A stretch of DNA of 10,291 nt from Lachnospiraceae bacterium (GTDB lineage: Bacteria > Bacillota > Clostridia > Lachnospirales > Anaerotignaceae). A program made the position numbers and the translations under genes. The stretch covers positions 1 to 10,291 of the forward strand of contig JAQVIB010000057.1 of NCBI GenBank assembly GCA_028695945.1, given 5' to 3'. Positions 1-5,210 of this stretch are shown here, piece by piece; the stretch's first letter is position 1, and every line of letters starts with the position of its first letter. The notes beneath the pieces were generated by a model. It worked only from the letters and a program-made list of their open reading frames with translations. It ran no database searches and was not told the origin of the DNA.

Positions 1-117
1 AACGTAAGGAGATGATGAAAAGTAAGAATATAATAAATACGTTGTTTGAAAAACAGGAATAAATTTTTGCCAAAAACCAGCAAAATATAAACGCCTTTTT
101 TATACAAAATCAAAACG

Positions 118-198
118 TCATTGACAGCTTTTCTCCAGAAGATAGTCGGCAATATCTAAAACCAACTCCATACTGCGTATCGGTTCAACAACTTTCAT
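118..198 (-). pseudogene. N-terminal remnant of a tyrosine recombinase/integrase
   Basis: Reading from an ATG at 198 gives 26 codons beginning MKVVEPIRSMELVLDIADYL and then a TGA at 118-120. This opening resembles the first residues of a group of Firmicute phage-type integrases (recalled family pattern MKVVEPIR...IADYL), in which the chain should run on into an RDYxxFxFGIxxGLRxSD segment. Here it stops before any catalytic residue, and none of the frames down to position 1 recovers the family sequence, so it is a truncated relic. No good ribosome binding site precedes the ATG. It lies just beyond the terminator of the reverse transcriptase gene and may mark an old insertion boundary. The family call rests on about 20 residues. 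Confidence 0.5.
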
Positions 199-210
199 TA
201 ACTCACTACC

Positions 211-237
211 AAAAAAATAAACCCCTAGGAAGGGGTT
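211..237 (-). terminator. Intrinsic terminator of the reverse transcriptase gene
   Basis: On the minus strand a 6-bp stem AACCCC/GGGGTT with a 6-nt loop is followed by TATTTTTTT. It sits about 65 bp after the TGA of the RT-TOPRIM gene (303-305) and has the right orientation to end that transcript. Confidence 0.75.
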
Positions 238-302
238 ATTACATACAATTATACTTTTATGTACATGCTTAAACTATTCTTATAAATTATTATTGACTTC
301 AT

Positions 303-1911
303 TCAATACGTTTCTTTTATTCTATTTATGTTATCTAACACTATTTTAAATCCACTAAAGTCTATGTATTTATAATTTTTAGAAATATATTTAGAAAAAA
401 TATCTTTCCCATAATGTTTTTCCGTATCATATCCATCCTTACGCGAAAAAGTTTTTCCGTTTATTTTATGCTCTAAAGTTTCGATATTAAATAAATCCTC
501 GATTTCACATTCACTTTTCCCATTCACCAAAGGATTTGTTATAAGAAATATGTTTCCATTATCAATTAACTTAATGCTTAATTGTTCTTCAAAAACTTTC
601 TTATTTGCATTTGCTAGTTTCACATATTTAACAAAATTACTTAAAGGCTTTTTATCATTACAAAGTTCATTGTCAAAAACAAGAATTACTGGACTTTTAG
701 GCTTACATTCACAAATTTTATTAATATACTGAAAAAAATTTGGGTAGGTCTTTTCGTCCCTCTTTTGTGAAGAAAAATAATTAAATATATTTTTCATTGC
801 ATCTGCTCCATCCATACCAACCCCAAAGAAATAATTTAATCTCTTTGATTTTCTTAAGAAAGTTATTTTAAAGTTAAAATTTCCATCAGCCTTTTTTTCA
901 ATCAAACTTGGATATTCAACATAAAAATTTTTTAATGCTGCTTTTAAATAAACAATGTCAGTTTTACCCTCTGTTACAATGAGCAATTTGTCGTTACAAA
1001 AAAAATATTTATAAAAAGGAAATTTATGATATTGTTTTTTCCTTCCATTCAAAATCCTAAATGTGTGATTCTTAGTTTTATCCAGTTGATTATTATAAAA
1101 ATCTAATTGGTTAATAAAAGTAAATCTACCCTCTAATTGTTTGATATTTCCGTCATTATCATTTATTTTAAAATTGCCTTGCTTATAAAGGTTATGTGCC
1201 ATTGCTCTGGTTTTTTTACAATAAGTTCTGTCAACGCCTATTTTCTTATTAACTACCAATCCTGTTACTTCTTGTTTAGAATCTTTAAATTGAAGTCTTG
1301 TTTTTTTATCGTTAATCTTAAATCCTGCATTGTTAATTTCTTTCGATACTTCCATATAAAAATCTGACTGTTTTTCTAAAAAACACTTGTTATTAGTTGA
1401 AAAAGTTAAATCATCAGCATACCTCGTATAATCCAATTTATATTTCTTTGCTATTTTTAACAACCTCATATCAAGTATCTGACAAATTAAATTAGTAATT
1501 ATCGGAGAACTTGGGGCTCCCTGTGGTAGACATCCTTTATAACAAGTCAACTGAGCAATTACAATTGCCACTTCATGTGGCAGTTTAAATTTCCTATTCT
1601 TCTCGAAAAATCCACTAACACGCCCAAAATGAAAACTATCAAAAAAATTTTCTAAATCAATATTCAACACAAACCGTTTATTCCTATGTACTTTGGCATT
1701 TGTAATGATACTTTTATTTTTCTCAAAAGCATGGGATATTTGTGGATATTTGTACTTATCATCAAATGTACTTTTTTCGTATTTCCATAAAACAGTTGCT
1801 AGTTTTTTCTGTATATGCTTTAGGTCATCATTTGGGGCATTTATATTCCGCTCCCCTCCGCCTTTCTTAAGATACTATTTTTCTTTCTATATCCTCTAAA
1901 TCAATATTCAC
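303..1911 (-). pseudogene. Retron-type reverse transcriptase with C-terminal TOPRIM domain (Ec67-like), 5' end disrupted
   Basis: The conserved frame runs from just after a TAG at 1875-1877 to the TGA at 303-305, about 523 residues. It opens with KKGGGERNINAP (RT region 0), then ITNAKVH (the retron NAxxH motif), LNIDLENFF (first catalytic Asp), LPQGAPSSP, TRYADDLTF (YxDD centre) and EVTGLVVN (the retron VTG motif, implicated in msr recognition). A TOPRIM domain follows, with IVTEGKTD (about 165 residues after YADD) and an acidic VFDNE where Ec67-type proteins have DND. Order and local sequence resemble the Ec67 retron RT, a family of phage-defence RTs fused to TOPRIM. The start is broken. A GTG at 1911, with AAGGAGG upstream, encodes only 14 residues before a TAA (1867-1869). 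The conserved frame is offset from it, and about 35 N-terminal residues expected from Ec67 are absent. The only standard start inside the frame is GTG at 1670, after the NAxxH motif, so that product would lack essential RT regions. A deletion plus frameshift is the simplest reading. A sequencing error alone would not restore the missing residues. Confidence 0.85.
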
Positions 1912-2051
1912 GCCTTCGCCTCCTTGATTATAGTTTTTAAATTTGATATAATAAATTTGTATGTGAGGGGCGAAAGCTCCTTTTTTCTTATCTTTTTCAA
2001 GTGCCACTTCTTCCAGTATTTTAAACCATCATATAAAGTGAAGCTTGACAT
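1908..2051 (-). CDS. Possible 47-aa basic small protein overlapping the RT start
   Basis: This frame runs from an ATG at 2051 to a TGA at 1908-1910. It encodes a lysine-rich 47-residue peptide beginning MSSFTLYDGLKYWKKW and ending IIKEAKA. Its stop overlaps the RT start as GTGA, the usual signature of translational coupling. Against it, no ribosome binding site precedes the ATG, the 5' end overlaps the tRNA-Gly promoter on the other strand, and the open frame continues upstream through the tRNA, so part of its openness is accidental. No family is recognised. If real, it could be a retron accessory protein. If not, this stretch is where an msr/msd RNA would normally lie. Confidence 0.3.
   Translation of the reverse strand: MSSFTLYDGLKYWKKWHLKKIRKKELSPLTYKFIISNLKTIIKEAKA
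1965..1986 (+). terminator. Orphan intrinsic terminator, plus strand
   Basis: The hairpin AGGGGC-GAAA-GCTCCT is followed directly by T6 and has the right form for a plus-strand terminator. No intact plus-strand gene ends before it, because the region to its left is the minus-strand retron gene. It is nearly the same design as the terminator at 2583-2604. It may be the surviving end of a host transcription unit interrupted by the accessory DNA. A promoter-like TTGATT-17 bp-TATAAT lies immediately upstream at 1924-1952. Confidence 0.6.
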
Positions 2052-2072
2052 TTTCCATAAATTAGTTATACT
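2045..2072 (+). promoter_or_regulatory. Promoter of tRNA-Gly
   Basis: A perfect -35 box TTGACA (2045-2050), a 16-bp spacer and a TATACT -10 box (2067-2072) place transcription initiation near 2079, about 5 bp before the first tRNA base. This is a standard vegetative sigma-A-type promoter. Confidence 0.8.
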
Positions 2073-2083
2073 AATACCTACGT

Positions 2084-2154
2084 GCGGGTGTAGTTCAATG
2101 GTAGAACGTCAGCCTTCCAAGCTGAACACGTGAGTTCGATTCTCATCACCCGCT
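2084..2154 (+). tRNA. tRNA-Gly (anticodon UCC)
   Basis: The acceptor arm GCGGGTG pairs with CACCCGC. The D arm is GTTC/GAAC. The anticodon arm is TCAGC-CTTCCAA-GCTGA, giving anticodon TCC. The T arm is GTGAG-TTCGATT-CTCAT. CCA is not encoded. A T-rich stretch follows the 3' end. It has its own promoter and is divergent from the retron gene, whose promoter would have to lie in the short gap between them. Confidence 0.95.
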
Positions 2155-2253
2155 TATTTTTATACTCGTTTTTCAGGTATAACTTATCTTAATTGTATCG
2201 TTCATGCACATAATCCCCTCAATTTTGGGTATCATTAATCCGAGGTGAATAAT

Positions 2254-2394
2254 ATGGATGAAGATATAAAACAACCTGTAATGGATGGAGAAATAGAACT
2301 TCCTATTTCTAAATCCTACCCTGTACTTGACACAGACCTTGCAAGGGATAACATCGAAAATAACATGCCTGCTGCCGACCTGCAGGACCTATAA
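2254..2394 (+). CDS. Small acidic hypothetical protein (46 aa)
   Basis: An ATG at 2254 is preceded by GAGGTG at 7-bp spacing and encodes 46 residues (MDEDIKQPVMDGEIELPI... ending MPAADLQDL). The protein is strongly acidic, with about eleven Asp/Glu, and has no membrane segment or recognisable domain. It ends 16 bp before the next small gene, and both share the terminator at 2583-2604, so they are probably co-transcribed. The two resemble unnamed small proteins of Clostridia, but no function can be assigned. The good ribosome binding site, conserved-looking composition and tidy spacing support a real gene. Confidence 0.65.
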   Translation: MDEDIKQPVMDGEIELPISKSYPVLDTDLARDNIENNMPAADLQDL

Positions 2395-2410
2395 AACAAG
2401 AGGTGCTATA

Positions 2411-2584
2411 ATGCAAAAGTACTCAGATATGTACGAACTTTTTAAAAGCGATTTAAATGCCAAACAATATTATGACAAACTCCCTGATTACGTCCGAGAT
2501 CAAATCAGCACTCGTGCCAATGGTGTTAACTCATTCGAGAGCCTAAAGGATTACGCCGAAAACTTACTTCGTGGGGATGATTAA
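2411..2584 (+). CDS. Small hypothetical protein (57 aa), second gene of a two-gene unit
   Basis: The ATG at 2411 is chosen because AGAGGTG lies 6 bp upstream; the open frame begins earlier, but it would overlap the preceding gene without a ribosome binding site. The 57-residue product is soluble and probably helical, with the recognisable stretch YYDKLPDYVRDQISTRANGV followed by NSFESLKDYAENLLRGDD. This looks like a short conserved family of unknown function found in Clostridia (recalled, not searched). The stop TAA overlaps the base of the downstream terminator, so this is the last gene of the unit. Confidence 0.75.
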   Translation: MQKYSDMYELFKSDLNAKQYYDKLPDYVRDQISTRANGVNSFESLKDYAENLLRGDD

Positions 2585-2604
2585 GGGGCTTCGGCTCCTT
2601 TTTT
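2583..2604 (+). terminator. Intrinsic terminator after the small-gene pair
   Basis: A 7-bp stem AAGGGGC / GCTCCTT with a TTCG tetraloop is followed by a T run. It starts within the stop codon of the 57-aa gene. Confidence 0.85.
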
Positions 2605-2800
2605 ATTGCACTGGCAACCTTTTTGCAATTTCTAATATTACATTAACACTATTCTCTGCTTGCTTATACAACCGACTATCTAAATTAACCATTTCTGGCT
2701 TTTGAAAATAAATGTAATTTCCCACTCCCTGTCCTCTGGAAACTTTTCTCTCTATACCCCGAACATATATTCTGTTATTATTATATTGGGCGGTGATTTT

Positions 2801-3085
2801 ATGAACAATTCAAAAGATGCAGAAGTAATATGCCATTTCAAAATTGATGGCTCTATTGCACCTATAAAAATTAAAGTTGTTGACGAAGATGGCTTTACTC
2901 AAGTTTTTGCTATAAAGCAATACAAACTTCCAAAACAAACTTTGCAATCACAATTTAGCTACCAGGGGCGAGCATCTAACGATACCGTCTATATGGACTA
3001 TGATTGTATTATTAATGTGTTTGGAACAAACAAACTAATAAAATTAAGGTATTTTGTGTCAGAACATAAGTGGAAAATTATTTAA
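2801..3085 (+). CDS. Hypothetical protein (94 aa)
   Basis: The ATG at 2801 follows GGGCGGTGATTTT, a weak but usable ribosome binding site. The frame is open further upstream, but no good start signal lies there. The 94-residue product (MNNSKDAEVICHFKIDGSIA...) alternates hydrophobic and polar residues, as expected for a small beta-sheet protein, and ends in RYFVSEHKWKII. It has no signal peptide or membrane segment, and I recognise no family. It is the first gene of the accessory block and converges on the minus-strand gene at 3101-3319, with only 15 bp and no clear terminator between them. Confidence 0.55.
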   Translation: MNNSKDAEVICHFKIDGSIAPIKIKVVDEDGFTQVFAIKQYKLPKQTLQSQFSYQGRASNDTVYMDYDCIINVFGTNKLIKLRYFVSEHKWKII

Positions 3086-3100
3086 TAACTATCTGTATTT

Positions 3101-3319
3101 TTATCTAACTACCTCCCCTGCAAACCACCGTCTGCATTTTTCAACAGGGTAGCAGTATTTTTCGTTTGTAGTTACTCGTGCTTCTGGATTAATTTCTCTT
3201 GTTAACTCAAATGACATTCCCTGCCTGCGAAATCTTCCTATGTTTGAAAAAGTTTCATAAAATGCAGATTCCGCATCATCTCCAGATAAGTACAATACTC
3301 CGTCCTTAATAAATTTCAT
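3101..3319 (-). CDS. Hypothetical element-encoded protein (72 aa)
   Basis: The ATG at 3319 is preferred over the TTG one codon upstream because GGGAGGG lies 6 bp before it. The 72-residue product starts MKFIKDGVLYLSGDDAESAF and ends EKCRRWFAGEVVR. It is soluble, with two cysteines (YCYPVEKC) that could pair or bind metal, although two alone do not make a zinc-finger case. The start lies inside the end of the upstream gene (14-bp overlap), so the two are probably translationally coupled. No family is recognised. The setting, small tightly packed genes divergent from a repressor, suggests a phage-like early region. Confidence 0.6.
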   Translation of the reverse strand: MKFIKDGVLYLSGDDAESAFYETFSNIGRFRRQGMSFELTREINPEARVTTNEKYCYPVEKCRRWFAGEVVR

Positions 3320-3620
3320 CAATAACCCTCCCTACGCAATCACTCAACTTTTCAAATTCGTTAGGATCGAAATCATTACAGTTACGCTGTCTTTCAAGTT
3401 TTTCTAATGCATCATAATCATAATTGCGTTGTTCGTAGCTGTTAAATCCATTCTTCTTTGGGGTAGGCTTTTTATTCTCACATTTACCCCTGCTGTTGTA
3501 GTCATTCCAAAGTTGTCCATCGTCAAGCCGATTCGGTATGCCGTTGGACTGCTTTAAGAATTTATATAAATTCCATCTGAACTCATAATAATAATTAGCC
3601 GACAATACAGCCTCGTTCAA
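3306..3620 (-). CDS. Hypothetical phage-like protein (about 104 aa, start uncertain)
   Basis: The frame is open from just after a TAA near 3672 to the TAA at 3306-3308 and contains no ATG or GTG near its beginning. TTG at 3620 is the only ordinary start, and it has no ribosome binding site. The sequence ILKAIDRLNEAVLSANYYYE upstream of and across that TTG looks like coherent protein, suggesting the true start is upstream or has been lost. The stretch NGFNSYEQRNYDYDALEKLE resembles the tail motif FxxFxQRxYDYDxLE seen at the C-terminus of some phage replisome-organiser (DnaD-like) proteins; this is recalled and tentative. The gene could therefore be a remnant of a replication protein. A 23-codon frame with a good ribosome binding site (3635-3706) precedes it in another frame. 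Confidence 0.45.
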   Translation of the reverse strand: MNEAVLSANYYYEFRWNLYKFLKQSNGIPNRLDDGQLWNDYNSRGKCENKKPTPKKNGFNSYEQRNYDYDALEKLERQRNCNDFDPNEFEKLSDCVGRVIDEIY

Positions 3621-3634
3621 TCTGTCTATTGCTT

Positions 3635-3706
3635 TTAATATCTTTTCCTCGCCATGTACGATGATTTATTACATTTTAACAAAAGCGCTTCGTATTTTTT
3701 GTACAC
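3635..3706 (-). CDS. Possible 23-aa leader ORF or 5' part of a frameshifted gene
   Basis: A GTG at 3706 lies 8 bp after AAGGAG and encodes MYKKYEALLLKCNKSSYMAR plus three residues before a TAA. This is the best ribosome binding site for the minus-strand gene pair. The following gene (3306-3620) is open in the -1 frame and overlaps the end of this ORF at AGGAAAAGATATT. A -1 shift there would give one continuous protein. It may be the true, now frameshifted, beginning of that gene or simply a short leader peptide. Confidence 0.3.
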   Translation of the reverse strand: MYKKYEALLLKCNKSSYMARKRY

Positions 3707-3822
3707 AAATGTCACTCCTTCACCATTCTCCTATTGCGAATACTACGTGAATGTGATACACTTGTTTTGCTAAAAGAAGTAATAAGCATTTACATAGCAT
3801 ACAAGCATTTTTCAACATTTAC

Positions 3823-3905
3823 TACGCGTTTACTTTGTATACTCATACTGTGCTACGTTTATATAGAATAGTCAACGCGTTGTTACGTATTTATTTAGTA
3901 TTGTC
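3823..3905 (+). promoter_or_regulatory. Candidate operator array: three phased imperfect repeats ahead of the repressor
   Basis: Three related elements start at 3823, 3854 and 3884, that is 31 and 30 bp apart, close to three helical turns. They share TACG, then TTTA (after 2, 0 and 2 bases), then a segment of the form YWTWGWATASTC: CTTTGTATACTC, TATAGAATAGTC and TTTAGTATTGTC. A more degenerate TACG copy lies at 3744. A palindrome CAACGCGTTG (3873-3882) falls between the second and third copies. The array lies between divergent genes and ends 27 bp before the repressor start, where operators of an XRE-family phage-type repressor are expected. A single promoter could not be assigned with confidence. 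Confidence 0.5.
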
Positions 3906-3931
3906 TCATTTTTATGAAAGGTGGACAAATC

Positions 3932-4351
3932 ATGTATGAGATTTTTAATCAATTACTACAAAAATATGGTCTAACCCCTTACAAGGTCTCTAAAGAAATT
4001 GGAGTATCTCAATCTACGCTATCTGATTGGAAACTTGGAAAGATTACACCAAAGACTGATACCTTAAAAAAAATTGCCGACTACTTCGGGGTAACTGTAG
4101 ATTATCTAGTTATAGGAAGTGAACCGAAAAAGATTTTTGACCCAAAGTTAACACCAAAGGACGAACGAGATATTATAAAAAAAGTGGATGATATTCTGTC
4201 TCAATTAAATAGTGGAGAAGCTCTTATGTTCGATGGTGCGCCAATGAACGATGAAACCATGGAATTACTTAGAGCTTCCTTGGAGAACAGTGTGAAAATG
4301 GCAAAAATTACAGCAAAAAAGAAATACACTCCAAAAAAATACAGAAAATAA
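3932..4351 (+). CDS. XRE-family transcriptional repressor (ImmR/cI-like), 139 aa
   Basis: The ATG at 3932 is chosen because AAAGGTGG lies 7 bp upstream and MYEIFNQLLQKYGLTPYKVS is the usual opening of this family. Residues 1-65 form a helix-turn-helix domain, with the recognition region around VSKEIGVSQSTLSDWKLGK (about 19-37) followed by TLKKIADYFGVTVDYLV. The C-terminal half is charged and ends in a basic KKKYTPKKYRK tail. No LexA-type peptidase motif is visible. Proteins of this type hold integrative elements or prophages silent by binding operators between divergent promoters. The upstream repeat array and the downstream ImmA-type gene fit that arrangement, as in ICEBs1 ImmR-ImmA. It is 53 bp from the next gene and probably shares its transcript. 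Confidence 0.85.
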   Translation: MYEIFNQLLQKYGLTPYKVSKEIGVSQSTLSDWKLGKITPKTDTLKKIADYFGVTVDYLVIGSEPKKIFDPKLTPKDERDIIKKVDDILSQLNSGEALMFDGAPMNDETMELLRASLENSVKMAKITAKKKYTPKKYRK

Positions 4352-4404
4352 ATCCTTTTTTTAAGAATGGTTTCGGTGGCTCCTAAGGAGGGGTTTTGAC
4401 AGGA

Positions 4405-4814
4405 ATGGATGTAGAGAAAATAGTTAAAAAATACAATTCAAGAAATCCATTTAGGATTGCAAAAGAAATGAATATTAAAGTCATTTTTGAGCTTTAGGGG
4501 ATATTAATGGATACTTTACAACGGTACTAAGAGAAAGACAAATTCATATAAATTCAGACATTCCAGAGGAAAAACAGCTTTTTACTGCTGCACATGAACT
4601 TGGACACGCTTTGTTGCACCCAAAGGAAAACACTCCTTTTCTAAGGGGTAGTACCTTTTTCTGTGTAAGCAAGCTTGAAAATGAAGCAAACCGCTTTGCT
4701 GTTCACTTGTTTATTAGTAATGAAGATTTAATTGAATTTAGAGACCTTACAATAGACCAAATTGGTTCAATTTACGGATTGGATTATAGAATAATGGAAT
4801 TAAGATTTAGATAA
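4405..4814 (+). pseudogene. Frameshifted ImmA/IrrE-family zinc metallopeptidase
   Basis: An ATG at 4405 opens MDVEKIVKKYNSRNPFRIAK and stops at a TAG (4495-4497) after ...VIFEL. The homologous sequence resumes in the next frame as LGDINGYFTTVLRERQIHIN and runs to the TAA at 4812, including TAAHELGHALLH, the HExxH zinc site of the ImmA/IrrE family, and the typical NEANRFAVHLFIS helix. The break is in GAGCTTTAGGGG: one extra T in the TTT run would restore a single protein of about 137 residues. This family cleaves or inactivates the partner repressor encoded just upstream, to induce the element. A lone second-part protein from an internal start would lack the N-terminal region. A strong AAGGAGG (4385-4391), set in the palindrome CTCCTAAGGAG, lies 13 bp before the ATG. 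Confidence 0.85.
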
Positions 4815-4822
4815 TAGAAAAA

Positions 4823-4849
4823 CCGCTAGGTACTGGGAATACCTAACGG
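4823..4849 (+). other. Stem-loop between the ImmA-type gene and the 52-aa gene
   Basis: CCGCTAGGTA and TACCTAACGG pair over 9 of 10 positions around a 7-nt loop. No T run follows on either strand, so it is not a convincing terminator. It ends just before the ribosome binding site of the next gene (GGAGGGG near 4856) and could be a processing or weak attenuation element. Confidence 0.4.
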
Positions 4850-4864
4850 ATTTAGGAGGGGAAT

Positions 4865-5023
4865 ATGGAAGACTATAAGGAATTGCAGTTTGAAGACACC
4901 GAAGCAGAAGAAATATTTAAGGAATTGCTTAAAATACCAGGGTTTCACATTAATTTCGATCCATCAGAAAAAATTTCTGCTAAAGATTTGAAATTCGTCA
5001 AAGATTTAGTAGACAAAATATAA
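4865..5023 (+). CDS. Small hypothetical protein (52 aa)
   Basis: The ATG at 4865 is preceded by TAGGAGGGGAAT, an excellent ribosome binding site. The 52-residue acidic product begins MEDYKELQFEDTEAEEIFKE and ends KDLKFVKDLVDKI, with two likely helices separated by the short linker GFHINFDPSEKIS. No domain is recognised. It is too acidic and lacks the HTH character expected of a typical excisionase, although its place between the immunity genes and the integrase would suit a directionality or regulatory factor. It is on the same strand as its neighbours and the start choice is secure. Confidence 0.6.
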   Translation: MEDYKELQFEDTEAEEIFKELLKIPGFHINFDPSEKISAKDLKFVKDLVDKI

Positions 5024-5071
5024 AAACCCACCTAAATACGGCAAATACTAGAGTGGCAACATATAAATTAT

Positions 5072-5146
5072 AATAAAAAGCCCCTCCTGCTCTAACAGGA
5101 AGGACTTAGTATATAGCGGTCATACAAAGTATAACACGCCCTGAAC
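5072..5146 (-). ncRNA. Candidate small RNA antisense to the integrase leader
   Basis: On the minus strand an extended -10 box TGGTATAAT (5153-5161) would start transcription near 5146. About 40 bases later a strong hairpin followed by CTTTTTATT (5075-5107) would end it, giving an RNA of about 75 nt. No minus-strand protein gene lies nearby to account for this terminator. The -35 region is poor (TAGAAA at 17-bp spacing), so the promoter relies on the extended -10. GCGGTC (5116-5121) and GACCGC (5165-5170) form an inverted repeat spanning this region. The start and end are inferred, not observed. Confidence 0.35.
5075..5107 (-). terminator. Intrinsic terminator, minus strand, upstream of the integrase
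   Basis: AAGTCCTTCCTG pairs with CAGGAGGGGCTT (two mismatches in 12) around a 6-nt loop, followed on the minus strand by TTTATTA. On the plus strand no T run follows, so it acts mainly on minus-strand transcripts. It may also insulate the integrase from the upstream genes by its structure. Confidence 0.6.
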
Positions 5147-5210
5147 AAGCAGATTATACCACAAGACCGCCTTTATTTCTATACCCAAAATAAAAAGGAG
5201 GTCATTTTTT

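Noticed and set aside
3..62. Open plus-strand frame at the window edge ending ...KSKNIINTLFEKQE and a TAA
   Set aside because: Only 19 codons are visible, with no recognisable family; it could be the end of a gene outside the window, but it cannot be supported.
1924..2133. Plus-strand open frame across the terminator, promoter and tRNA-Gly
   Set aside because: It covers an intrinsic terminator, a consensus promoter and a tRNA, so it cannot be a coding gene.
2603..2809. Minus-strand open frame of 68 codons ending ...ENSVNVILEIAKRLPVQ
   Set aside because: It looks protein-like but has no standard start with a ribosome binding site, no homology I recognise, and no terminator. It runs from a TGA opposite the start of the 94-aa gene, so it is probably chance or a remnant.
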